Shown: piece by piece, positions 6,746-15,196 of the stretch | Layout: every line of letters starts with the position of its first letter | Position numbering within the stretch: the first letter of the stretch is position 1 | Origin: Propionibacteriaceae bacterium | GTDB taxonomy: Bacteria > Actinomycetota > Actinomycetes > Propionibacteriales > Propionibacteriaceae | Direction: 5' to 3' | Assembly (NCBI GenBank): GCA_024636075.1 | Contig: JAGXHS010000030.1 | Location: 1 to 18,786 of the forward strand | Length of the DNA stretch: 18,786 nucleotides | The notes under the pieces: generated by a model | The model's database searches: none | Told to the model about the DNA's origin: nothing | The model's input: the letters and a program-made list of their open reading frames with translations, nothing else | Position numbers and translations under genes: made by a program

Positions 6746-7630
6746 TCAGTCACCTTCCTCGGAAATCTCAATGTGGGTCGTCAAGCCTGTGGGGGATTCA
6801 CGCGGCGAAGCGTCGCCGGGACCCGCGGGGGGTTCAAGGGGGGTCGTCCCCCCTTCCTCATCCCGGACGACAGCCGCCGAAGGCGGCGAAGCGTCGCCGG
6901 GACCCGCGGGGGGTTCAAGGGGGGTCGTCCCCCCTTGCCTTGTGGACGGAATGTGCGTGGTGCACACCCCGTCTCCGTGGGCGATGGTGGCCAGTCGCTG
7001 GACGTGGGTTCCGAGAAGCCGGGAGAATACCTGGGTCTCCACCTCGCACAGCTCGGGGAACTCCTCGGCGACGTGGGCTATCGGGCAGTGGTGTTGGCAC
7101 AGCTGCAGGCCGCTCGCCACGGGGGTGATCGAGGCGACGTAGCCGTCGTCGGAGAGTGCGACGGCCAGTGCGTCTGCCGGGGCGAGCTCCGGCTGCTGTT
7201 CCCTCAGCGAGCGGTAGCTGGCCTCGACCACCGCGATGCGCTGTTCGGCCAGCGCGCTCACTGCCGCTTGGCCAGCGGAACGGACCAGGTGATTCAGCGC
7301 CTGGATGGCCAGTTCGTCGTAAGCCTGGTAAAAGTCGGAACGGCCTTGGTCGGTCAGCAGGAAAACCTTCGCCGGGCGTCCGCGGCCACGCTGGCCGTAG
7401 ACGCGCTGCTCACGTGACGTGATGGTTCTCTTGTCCAGCATCATGGCCAGGTGCCGCCTGATGGCAGCCGATGTCAGGTTCAGTCGTTCACCCAACTGCG
7501 CGGCCGTGCTGGGGCCGTGCGTCAGCATCGAGGTGGCCACCCGTTCTCGGGTGGTGGCGTCGGAATCGGGCACACCGTGCCGCTCGGCCACGGCGGCCGA
7601 GGGTGGTGCACTGTCTCCGAATGTTTTCAC
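6746..7630 (-). CDS. sufR: SufR-like Fe-S-sensing transcriptional regulator
   Basis: A 294-residue winged-helix regulator at the head of the suf operon. The N-terminal domain (about 25-100) has a helix-turn-helix (STAAQLGERLNLTSAAIRRH) and a wing rich in Gly/Arg (GQRGRGRPAK). The C-terminal domain holds the cysteines of a Fe-S site: C178 and C182 in LCQHHCPIAHVAEEF, C195 in PELCE and C223 in HGDGVCTTH, matching the spacing in mycobacterial and streptomycete SufR. By analogy the cluster-bound form represses the operon and the apo-form releases it. The start is a GTG at 7630 with no upstream Shine-Dalgarno but a promoter-like sequence directly before it. Odd: after VCTTHIP the tail contains a 17-residue sequence (GGTTPLEPPAGPGDASP) twice, at 233-249 and 260-276, encoded by a 54-bp DNA repeat; homologues, as I know them, have only a short variable tail there. 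Confidence 0.92.
   Translation of the reverse strand: MKTFGDSAPPSAAVAERHGVPDSDATTRERVATSMLTHGPSTAAQLGERLNLTSAAIRRHLAMMLDKRTITSREQRVYGQRGRGRPAKVFLLTDQGRSDFYQAYDELAIQALNHLVRSAGQAAVSALAEQRIAVVEASYRSLREQQPELAPADALAVALSDDGYVASITPVASGLQLCQHHCPIAHVAEEFPELCEVETQVFSRLLGTHVQRLATIAHGDGVCTTHIPSTRQGGTTPLEPPAGPGDASPPSAAVVRDEEGGTTPLEPPAGPGDASPRESPTGLTTHIEISEEGD
6753..6760 (-). promoter_or_regulatory. sufB ribosome binding site inside the sufR 3' end
   Basis: On the minus strand GAGGAAGG lies eight bases upstream of the sufB ATG at 6744 and is made of the last codons of sufR (EEGD). It decides the sufB start and implies that sufR and sufB are translated from one mRNA. Confidence 0.7.
6802..6855. repeat. 54-bp hairpin-forming repeat, copy A (inside sufR)
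   Basis: This copy is identical base for base to copy B at 6883-6936; the two start 81 bp (27 codons) apart. Each contains a stem GGCGA/TCGCC around AGCG (6804-6817), the palindrome CCCGCGGG (6822-6829) and a perfect 8-bp stem AAGGGGGG/CCCCCCTT around TCGT (6836-6855). Read on the sufR strand it encodes GGTTPLEPPAGPGDASP without a stop or frame change. The composition differs clearly from the surrounding codons. Confidence 0.9.
6883..6936. repeat. 54-bp hairpin-forming repeat, copy B (inside sufR)
   Basis: Second perfect copy of the unit at 6802-6855, in the same orientation. Its long hairpin is at 6917-6936. The 27-bp spacer between the copies (6856-6882) is not related to the unit but its end forms a further inverted repeat, GCCGCC-GAA-GGCGGC at 6873-6887, that runs into copy B. 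Differences begin exactly at the unit's edges. Confidence 0.9.
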
Positions 7631-7667
7631 AACTACATTATTACCTAATTACCCAAGCCGTAATCAA
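7631..7667 (-). promoter_or_regulatory. Putative sufR-suf operon promoter (leaderless)
   Basis: Upstream of the GTG of sufR the minus strand reads TTGATT (7662-7667) as a -35, an 18-bp spacer, and TAATAA(T) (7638-7643) as a -10. A start of transcription about seven bases later would fall on or next to the GTG at 7630, so the message may be leaderless, which fits the absence of a ribosome binding site. This is the only clearly AT-rich stretch in the window. Confidence 0.45.
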
Positions 7668-7671
7668 GCCG
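7654..7671. repeat. CAAGCCG direct repeat with 11-bp period over the sufR promoter
   Basis: CAAGCCG occurs at 7654-7660 and again at 7665-7671, spaced by about one helical turn and overlapping the putative -35 of sufR. Next to it ATTACC also occurs twice with an 8-bp period (7640-7645 and 7648-7653). These are candidates for regulator half-sites; they do not match the SufR operators I know of from mycobacteria or streptomycetes. Confidence 0.35.
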
Positions 7672-7822
7672 CCACCGAATCAGTCGTGTTTCGATGAGAC
7701 CCTGCGCCGGAGCGGTGCCCTAGGCTGAGTCGGCGTCGGTCGGCGGGTCAGTGCCAGCATCGGGTGCAGTAGCGGTATTTAGGCACCCCGGGGGCGGGCA
7801 CGTGGAACCGGGCCGTAGCGTA

Positions 7823-7848
7823 GGAACGAAGATTTTTCAGCCAACGTC
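7823..7848 (+). promoter_or_regulatory. Putative ECF-type promoter for hppA
   Basis: GGAAC (7823-7827), a 17-bp spacer and CGTC (7845-7848) fit the -35/-10 pattern of extracytoplasmic-function sigma factors. Transcription would begin around 7855, about 15 bases before the hppA GTG and just ahead of its ribosome binding site AAGAGGG (7858-7864). No good house-keeping promoter was seen in the remaining 7672-7822, which otherwise holds only GC-rich sequence, including CCCCGGGG at 7786-7793. Confidence 0.35.
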
Positions 7849-7869
7849 ATCTTGATTAAGAGGGCCACA

Positions 7870-10380
<2,511 letters not shown>

Positions 10381-10392
10381 TAGGCTGTGCGC

Positions 10393-11835
10393 GTGCGATA
10401 CATCTCGACTCGCGGGCTGGACAGCCAGGCTGGGCTGGGTTTCTCCGACATCCTGCTCGCCGGGCTGGCTCCCGACGGTGGACTCTTCCTTCCGGAGAGC
10501 TATCCGGAGCTGACCAGCCAGCTCGACGAGTTGCGGGAACTGTTGGCCAGTGACGGCTACCCAGGGGTTGCGCACCGCATCCTGACGGCCTATATCGACG
10601 ACATCGACTCCGCAGACCTGCTGGCAATCTGTCGGCGCGCCTACTCCGCGGAGAACTTCGGTGAGGGCGACATCGTGCCCGTCACGCGACTCGGCGACGA
10701 GGACATCTGGCTGGCGCACCTGTCACAGGGGCCGACCGCAGCATTCAAGGACATGGCGATGCAACTGCTCGGCCAGCTCTTCGGCCATGAGTTGGAACGC
10801 AGGGACTCGATGTTGAACATCCTGGGAGCCACCAGCGGCGACACCGGCAGCGCAGCGGAATACGCGATGCTCGGCCAGCCCCGGATCAGCGTGTTCATGC
10901 TGACCCCGAAAGGTCGGATGACGCCCTTCCAGCAAGCGCAGATGTTCAGCATCGACGATCCGAAAGTGATCAACATCGCCGTCGAGGGCGTCTTCGATGA
11001 CTGCCAGGACCTGGTCAAGACAGTCAGCCAGGACCTGGACTTCAAATCCCGGTACCGGATCGGTGCGGTCAACTCGATCAACTGGGCCCGCTTGCTCGCG
11101 CAGGTGGTCTACTACGTGGTCGCTTGGCTGCGGGTGACCACGGACAGCTCCGAGCAGGTCAACTTCTGCGTCCCCAGCGGCAACTTCGGCAACATTTGTG
11201 CCGGTCACATCGCCCGACAGATGGGGGTGCCGATCAGGCAACTGGTGCTGGCCACAAACGAGAACGACGTGTTGCATGAGTTCTTCAGCACCGGCGTGTA
11301 CCGGGTGCGGGGCAGCAGCGAGACCCACCAGACCTCCAGCCCGTCGATGGATATCTCGAAGGCGAGCAACTTCGAGCGGTTCATCTTCGATCTGCTGGGT
11401 CGTGACGCGCGACGGGTTCGTGAGCTGTTCGCAGTGGATCTGGCCACCACTGGCGAGTTCGACCTCTCCGACACGTCGGAGTTCGCGTCGCTCCGGGACA
11501 CCTTCGGCTTCGTCAGCGGATCGTCCACCCACACTGATCGGGTCAACACGATCGCTGACGTCTGGCATGCCCATCGCGTGATGATCGACCCGCACACCGC
11601 CGATGGTGTGACGGTGGCACGCCGCAAGGAATCCGAGGTGCCGACGATCGTGATGGAGACGGCACTCCCGGTGAAGTTCGCCAGCACCATCTACGAGGCG
11701 CTCGGCCGGGATCCTGAAGTGCCCGAGGGGTTCGCCGGGCTGCTGGAGCTGCCCCGGCACGTCATTGATCTGGACTCGGACGTGTCCGCGCTGAAGGGTT
11801 TGATCGTAGAACGCCTCGCGGAGCTGGATCGTTGA
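10393..11835 (+). CDS. thrC: Threonine synthase
   Basis: A 480-residue PLP enzyme converting O-phospho-L-homoserine to L-threonine and phosphate, the last step of threonine synthesis. It is the long type and reads closely like corynebacterial ThrC: N-terminus MRYISTRG, FSDILLAGLAPDGGLFLP, the PLP lysine K119 in GPTAAFKDMAMQLLG, the phosphate-binding loop GATSGDTGSAAEYA (145-158), GRMTPFQQAQMF, SGNFGNICAGHIARQMG and ETSSPSMD-like HQTSSPSMDISKASNFERF. The GTG at 10393 gives the family start; a GTG at 10387 is only two bases after the possible AGG ribosome binding site and is less likely. Usually thrC lies with hom or thrB; here neither is nearby and it is sandwiched between hppA and an ABC transporter, with its stop overlapping the next start (TTGA). 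Confidence 0.97.
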   Translation: MRYISTRGLDSQAGLGFSDILLAGLAPDGGLFLPESYPELTSQLDELRELLASDGYPGVAHRILTAYIDDIDSADLLAICRRAYSAENFGEGDIVPVTRLGDEDIWLAHLSQGPTAAFKDMAMQLLGQLFGHELERRDSMLNILGATSGDTGSAAEYAMLGQPRISVFMLTPKGRMTPFQQAQMFSIDDPKVINIAVEGVFDDCQDLVKTVSQDLDFKSRYRIGAVNSINWARLLAQVVYYVVAWLRVTTDSSEQVNFCVPSGNFGNICAGHIARQMGVPIRQLVLATNENDVLHEFFSTGVYRVRGSSETHQTSSPSMDISKASNFERFIFDLLGRDARRVRELFAVDLATTGEFDLSDTSEFASLRDTFGFVSGSSTHTDRVNTIADVWHAHRVMIDPHTADGVTVARRKESEVPTIVMETALPVKFASTIYEALGRDPEVPEGFAGLLELPRHVIDLDSDVSALKGLIVERLAELDR

Positions 11836-12551
11836 GCAGTGTCCCAGCCCTCGACGTTCGTGACGCCAGTGTCCGGTTCGGCAGGACCGCGGCTCTGGAC
11901 GGTTTGAGCCTGACGGCGCCGCAGGGTCAGATCACAGCAGTCCTCGGACCCAACGGTGCCGGCAAGACGACGCTGGTGCGCAGTTGCGTGGGCCTGGTGA
12001 CACCTCGTGCCGGTAGCATCTCTGTCCTCGGATCTGCCCCCGGAAGTGCCGCCGCTGCGACCCGGGTCGGGCTGATGCCGCAGAGCACTGGTGCCTGGTC
12101 CGCTGTCAAGGCGGGCGAGCTGATCAGTTACCTCGCGCGGCTGTACGCCAACCCGTGGCCGGTCGACGCGCTGCTCACGCTGCTGGGCATCGACGACTTC
12201 GCGGGCACCAGCTACCGTCGACTGTCCGGCGGGCAACGGCAATCAGTCAACCTCGCCGGCGCGCTTGTCGGACGACCGAGCCTGCTGTTCCTTGACGAAC
12301 CCAGCTCCGGGATGGATCCCCATCTGCGACGTCACACCTGGCAGATACTGGACGACCTGCGCCGCGATGGTGTCGCTGTGTTGCTCACCACCCATCACAT
12401 GGAGGAGGCCGCCGAGCTGGCTGACCACGTCTGGTTGATGGACCGCGGGCGGGTCACCATCCACGGCACCGTGTCTGAGCTGACCGCCGAGCAGTCCCTC
12501 GAGGACGTCTTTCTCGCGAACACGTCGAACGGGGTGCATCGTGAGCAGTGA
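11832..12551 (+). CDS. ABC transporter ATP-binding protein
   Basis: A 239-residue ABC ATPase of the ABC-2/drug-export type. Visible motifs: Walker A GPNGAGKTT (39-47), Q-loop in GLMPQSTG (Q84), signature LSGGQRQ (131-137), Walker B LLFLDEP (151-157) and H-loop His188 in LTTHHMEEA. The TTG at 11832 overlaps the thrC stop by four bases and gives the normal N-terminus; no better start is available. It overlaps the permease gene by 11 bp, so both form one transporter. In mycobacteria a comparable ABC exporter pair lies beside ctaA and the suf genes, so the linkage is conserved, but the substrate is not known. A link to haem or cytochrome oxidase biogenesis is a guess from context. Confidence 0.9.
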   Translation: MSSVPALDVRDASVRFGRTAALDGLSLTAPQGQITAVLGPNGAGKTTLVRSCVGLVTPRAGSISVLGSAPGSAAAATRVGLMPQSTGAWSAVKAGELISYLARLYANPWPVDALLTLLGIDDFAGTSYRRLSGGQRQSVNLAGALVGRPSLLFLDEPSSGMDPHLRRHTWQILDDLRRDGVAVLLTTHHMEEAAELADHVWLMDRGRVTIHGTVSELTAEQSLEDVFLANTSNGVHREQ

Positions 12552-13311
12552 CCCCGGATCGTTCGCGCCAGCCGCGGAGGCCGCTCCCCCGACCCAACGC
12601 CTGATGGCCCACGGTCTGATGGAAGCACGGCTGCTGGTGCGCAACTCCGAGCAACTGCTGCTGGCGCTGGTGATTCCGGTGGGGGTGCTGGTCGCGGCTC
12701 GCTTCGTTGACGGTCAATTCGGATTGAGTGCTGAGCAGTTGGTCCCGAGCGTGTTCGCGTTGGGGATCTGGTCCAGTTGCTTCACGTCACTGGCGATCTC
12801 CACCGGATTCGAACGTCGCTACGGCGTCCTGGAACGCTTGGTCAGCACCCCGCTCGGCAAGACCGGGCTCGTGCTGGGAAAGGCGCTCGGCATCACGCTG
12901 GTGACACTCGCTCAGGTGCTGACGTTGGTGGTCCTGGCTCTGTTGCTCGGTTGGCGAGCACACCTGATCTGGCTGCAGACCGGCATCACCGTCGTGGCAG
13001 TTCCGTTGGCCATGGTGGTGTTCGCCAGCTTGGCGTTGGCCGTGGCGGGCACGCTTCGCGCCGAAGCCACCCTGGGTCTGGCCAACCTGCTCTACCTGCT
13101 CGGCGCGAGTGTGGGAGGCATCCTGTGGCCGCTGCAGGCAATGCCCAGCGGATTGCGCCGCCTGGCCGCCCTGACACCGACCGGAGCACTGGGCGAAACG
13201 ATCCGAGCGTTCGCCGTCGGCGAGGTGCTGTGGTGGGGCTTGCCGGTCCTCGCGGTTTGGGCGCTCGTGTCCGTACTCCTGACCAGAAAGGTTTTTCGAT
13301 GGATGGATTGA
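12541..13311 (+). CDS. ABC-2 type transporter permease
   Basis: A 256-residue membrane protein with about six hydrophobic segments: roughly 40-55, 66-86, 112-138, 143-168, 175-195 and 230-250. The middle region FERRYGVLERLVSTPLGKTGLVLGK is typical of ABC-2 exporters (the loop after the second helix that meets the ATPase), and TPTGALGETIRA near the end is also characteristic. The first about 18 residues are Pro/Ala-rich and cytosolic. The GTG at 12541 overlaps the ATPase gene by 11 bp, which supports a coupled pair; the end overlaps ctaA by 13 bp. Substrate unknown. Confidence 0.88.
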   Translation: MSSDPGSFAPAAEAAPPTQRLMAHGLMEARLLVRNSEQLLLALVIPVGVLVAARFVDGQFGLSAEQLVPSVFALGIWSSCFTSLAISTGFERRYGVLERLVSTPLGKTGLVLGKALGITLVTLAQVLTLVVLALLLGWRAHLIWLQTGITVVAVPLAMVVFASLALAVAGTLRAEATLGLANLLYLLGASVGGILWPLQAMPSGLRRLAALTPTGALGETIRAFAVGEVLWWGLPVLAVWALVSVLLTRKVFRWMD

Positions 13312-14228
13312 CCCTGTTGTCGCGGCTGTTCGGCACCCACACAGCCCTGCGACGCTGGTCGGTCGCCTCGCTGGTCGCCAACATTGGCATCATCGTCACC
13401 GGCGCCGTGGTGCGCCTGACCGGATCCGGGCTCGGCTGCCCCACCTGGCCACGCTGTGACGCCGAGAACTACATCCCTCGCGGTGAACTGGGCATCCACG
13501 GAGTCATCGAGTTCGGCAACCGACTGCTCACCTTCGTGTTGATCGTCCTGGCGCTGGGCGCCGCGATCACCGCCTTCCGGATCGCCGCGCCACGACTGAT
13601 CAAATGGTTGACCGTGATCATCGGGATCGGAATCCCCTTCCAAGGTGTGATCGGGGGCATCACCGTGCTCACCGGTCTCAACCCCTGGGTGGTGTCCTTG
13701 CACCTGGTGTTGTCCGTTGCGCTGGTTGTGCTCTGCACACGGGTGTTGGTCAGCGTGTACGACATGCCCGTCACGCCGGTGACCCCGGTGTTGCGGACGT
13801 TGGTGGTCGGCACCTTCGTCACCATGATGATTTCCATCTACCTGGGCACGGTGGTCACCGGATCGGGTCCCCACTCCGGTGACGGTGGCGCTGCGCGCAC
13901 CGGTTTCCACATCCTGCCGGTCGCCCAGATCCATGCTCTGGCAGTGTGGATCGCGATGGGCGGCACCGTTCTGGTGGTCCTGGCGGCGCTCCGCCAGGGA
14001 CATCGGATCGTGTCGCGGCTGGGTTTGGCGCTGTTGGCCAGCGGCATCCTGCAGGGTGCCATCGGCTACCTGCAGTTCTTCACGCACCTGCCGACTGTGC
14101 TGGTGATGCTACACATGTTGGGGATTGGCATCGTGACCACGGCAGCCTCGGCACTGCTGTTCGGTATCGGTTCGGCTCAGAAGATGAGTGGGTCCACCGC
14201 GGCGGCCACGAAGACCAGCGCCAGGTAG
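13299..14228 (+). CDS. ctaA: Haem A synthase (CtaA/Cox15)
   Basis: A 309-residue, eight-helix membrane protein that oxidises the C8 methyl of haem O to make haem A for cytochrome c oxidase. Recognisable: VTGAVVRLTGSGLGCPTWPRC with the extracellular Cys pair C47/C53, the conserved E71 in VIEFGNRLLT, and haem-ligand histidines H135 (SLHLVLS), H212 (QIHALAVW) and H272 (MLHMLGIG). The first haem-site histidine of the Bacillus protein is Asn74 here (EFGN), a form I know from other actinobacteria, so it is not a defect. The ATG at 13299 has AGAAAGG eight bases upstream and overlaps the permease gene by 13 bp; a much longer reading of the same frame back to 12777 runs under the permease gene and is rejected. 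The 3' end overlaps ctaB on the other strand. Confidence 0.95.
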   Translation: MDGLTLLSRLFGTHTALRRWSVASLVANIGIIVTGAVVRLTGSGLGCPTWPRCDAENYIPRGELGIHGVIEFGNRLLTFVLIVLALGAAITAFRIAAPRLIKWLTVIIGIGIPFQGVIGGITVLTGLNPWVVSLHLVLSVALVVLCTRVLVSVYDMPVTPVTPVLRTLVVGTFVTMMISIYLGTVVTGSGPHSGDGGAARTGFHILPVAQIHALAVWIAMGGTVLVVLAALRQGHRIVSRLGLALLASGILQGAIGYLQFFTHLPTVLVMLHMLGIGIVTTAASALLFGIGSAQKMSGSTAAATKTSAR

Positions 14229-15115
14229 GAATTCGACCAGTGGAACAGCCGCATTGCCTTGAGTTGCGGACCTTCCATGCCAGCCCGCGCGCGGCGCAGC
14301 AGCTCGACCGCTTCGACCAGAAGGGCAGCCCCGGCCACAGCGGCGACCGACGGGTACAGCCAGCCGGTGTCGGCGGCCGGCCAGACGGGCAGTGAGCACA
14401 CGACAGTGGCAACGCTGTACAGCAGGATGCGCCACGCGACGCGCGGCGCTGCCATCACCACCGGCAGCATCGGCACACCCGCGGCGGCGTAGTCGTCGCG
14501 GTAGCGGAAGGCCAGCGCCCAGGTGTGCGGTGGGGTCCAGAAGAACACGATTGCGAACAGCACCAGTGGCGCCCAGTCAATCCGTCCCGTGATGGCAGTC
14601 CATCCGATCAATGGCGGGAAACAGCCTGCGATCCCACCCCAGACGATGTTCTGCGAGGTACGCCTCTTCAACCAGAGGGTGTAGACCAGCACATAGAAGA
14701 CGTTGGCACCCAGAGCCAGTCCCGCCGACAGCCAGTTGGCGCCGAACCCGAGTGTCAGGGTGGCCAACACACCGAGCAGTACACCGAAGATGGTGGCGCT
14801 CACTGGAGGGACCACATGCCGCGGCAGCGGCCGGCGCCGGGTGCGGCGCATGATCTCGTCGATGTCGCGATCCAACACACAGTTGAACGTGTTGGCGCTG
14901 GCGGCGGCAAAAAGGCCGCCCAACATGGTCCACAGTGCGACCTGCCACGGCGGAAGGCCACCGGCAGCGAGGAACATGGCCGGGAGAGTGGTGATCAGCA
15001 ACAGTTCGATGATCCGTGGCTTGGTGAGCGCCACATAGGCCCGCAGCACGTCGATCGCCCACACGCGCGTCTGGGGCGCCGACTGCGTCGGGGTCATGGT
15101 GTTTGATCTGCTCAT
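14177..15115 (-). CDS. ctaB: Haem O synthase (protohaem IX farnesyltransferase, CtaB/Cox10)
   Basis: A 312-residue UbiA-family membrane prenyltransferase that adds a farnesyl group to haem B, giving haem O, the substrate of CtaA. Conserved features are LTKPRIIELLLITTLPAM at the N-terminus, the Mg-prenyl-PP motif N78-C-V-L-D82-R-D-I-D86 followed by MRRTRRRPLP, the YTLWLKRRTSQNIVWGGIAG block, and FFWTPPHTWALAFRYRDDYAAAGVPMLP near two-thirds. About nine hydrophobic segments are present. The ATG at 15115 was chosen; an in-frame ATG at 15097 (MTPTQS) is possible, as neither has a clear ribosome binding site. The gene faces ctaA, and the last 52 bp of the two overlap on opposite strands. It is divergent from tal. 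Confidence 0.95.
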   Translation of the reverse strand: MSRSNTMTPTQSAPQTRVWAIDVLRAYVALTKPRIIELLLITTLPAMFLAAGGLPPWQVALWTMLGGLFAAASANTFNCVLDRDIDEIMRRTRRRPLPRHVVPPVSATIFGVLLGVLATLTLGFGANWLSAGLALGANVFYVLVYTLWLKRRTSQNIVWGGIAGCFPPLIGWTAITGRIDWAPLVLFAIVFFWTPPHTWALAFRYRDDYAAAGVPMLPVVMAAPRVAWRILLYSVATVVCSLPVWPAADTGWLYPSVAAVAGAALLVEAVELLRRARAGMEGPQLKAMRLFHWSNSYLALVFVAAAVDPLIF

Positions 15116-15125
15116 ATGGTTACGA

Positions 15126-15150
15126 AGTGTACGTCGGGTGCTGCAAGTGA
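15126..15150 (-). promoter_or_regulatory. Putative ctaB promoter
   Basis: On the minus strand TACACT (15126-15131) could be a -10 element; transcription would start within a few bases of the ctaB ATG at 15115, again giving a nearly leaderless mRNA. The -35 region is poor (about GTGTCA, 16 bp upstream), so support is weak. Confidence 0.3.
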
Positions 15151-15158
15151 CACGATTC

Positions 15159-15188
15159 CTGACGCTGGCCAGATGCGGCCATTACAGT
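15159..15188 (+). promoter_or_regulatory. Putative tal promoter (leaderless)
   Basis: CTGACG (15159-15164), an 18-bp spacer and TACAGT (15183-15188) form a plausible house-keeping promoter. The expected start of transcription falls at or within two bases of the tal ATG at 15197, and no Shine-Dalgarno sequence precedes the ATG, so a leaderless message is likely. Confidence 0.4.
15166..15181. repeat. Inverted repeat TGGCC-N6-GGCCA between the tal promoter boxes
   Basis: TGGCC (15166-15170) and GGCCA (15177-15181) are separated by six bases and sit in the spacer between the proposed -35 and -10 of tal. The position would suit an operator for a regulator of the pentose phosphate genes; no known binding motif was recognised. 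Confidence 0.35.
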
Positions 15189-15196
15189 GTGGATAC

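Noticed and set aside
6802..6936. CRISPR-like appearance of the two 54-bp repeats with a 27-bp spacer
   Set aside because: There are only two units, they are in a coding region, the units are longer than usual CRISPR repeats and no cas genes are near.
12777..13298. Upstream extension of the ctaA frame giving 483 residues
   Set aside because: The added part lies wholly under the permease gene, is Arg/Gly/Pro-rich and not membrane-like; the ATG at 13299 has a ribosome binding site and the normal CtaA N-terminus.
13370..13530. CtaA lacking one haem histidine (Asn74 in EFGNR) as a sign of an inactive enzyme
   Set aside because: The EFGNR form is, to my knowledge, usual in actinobacterial CtaA, and the other three histidines, the glutamate and the cysteine pair are present.
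13092..14087. A 331-codon minus-strand frame opposite the permease and ctaA genes
   Set aside because: It is a His/Asp/Gln-rich shadow without domains; the + strand genes are clear.
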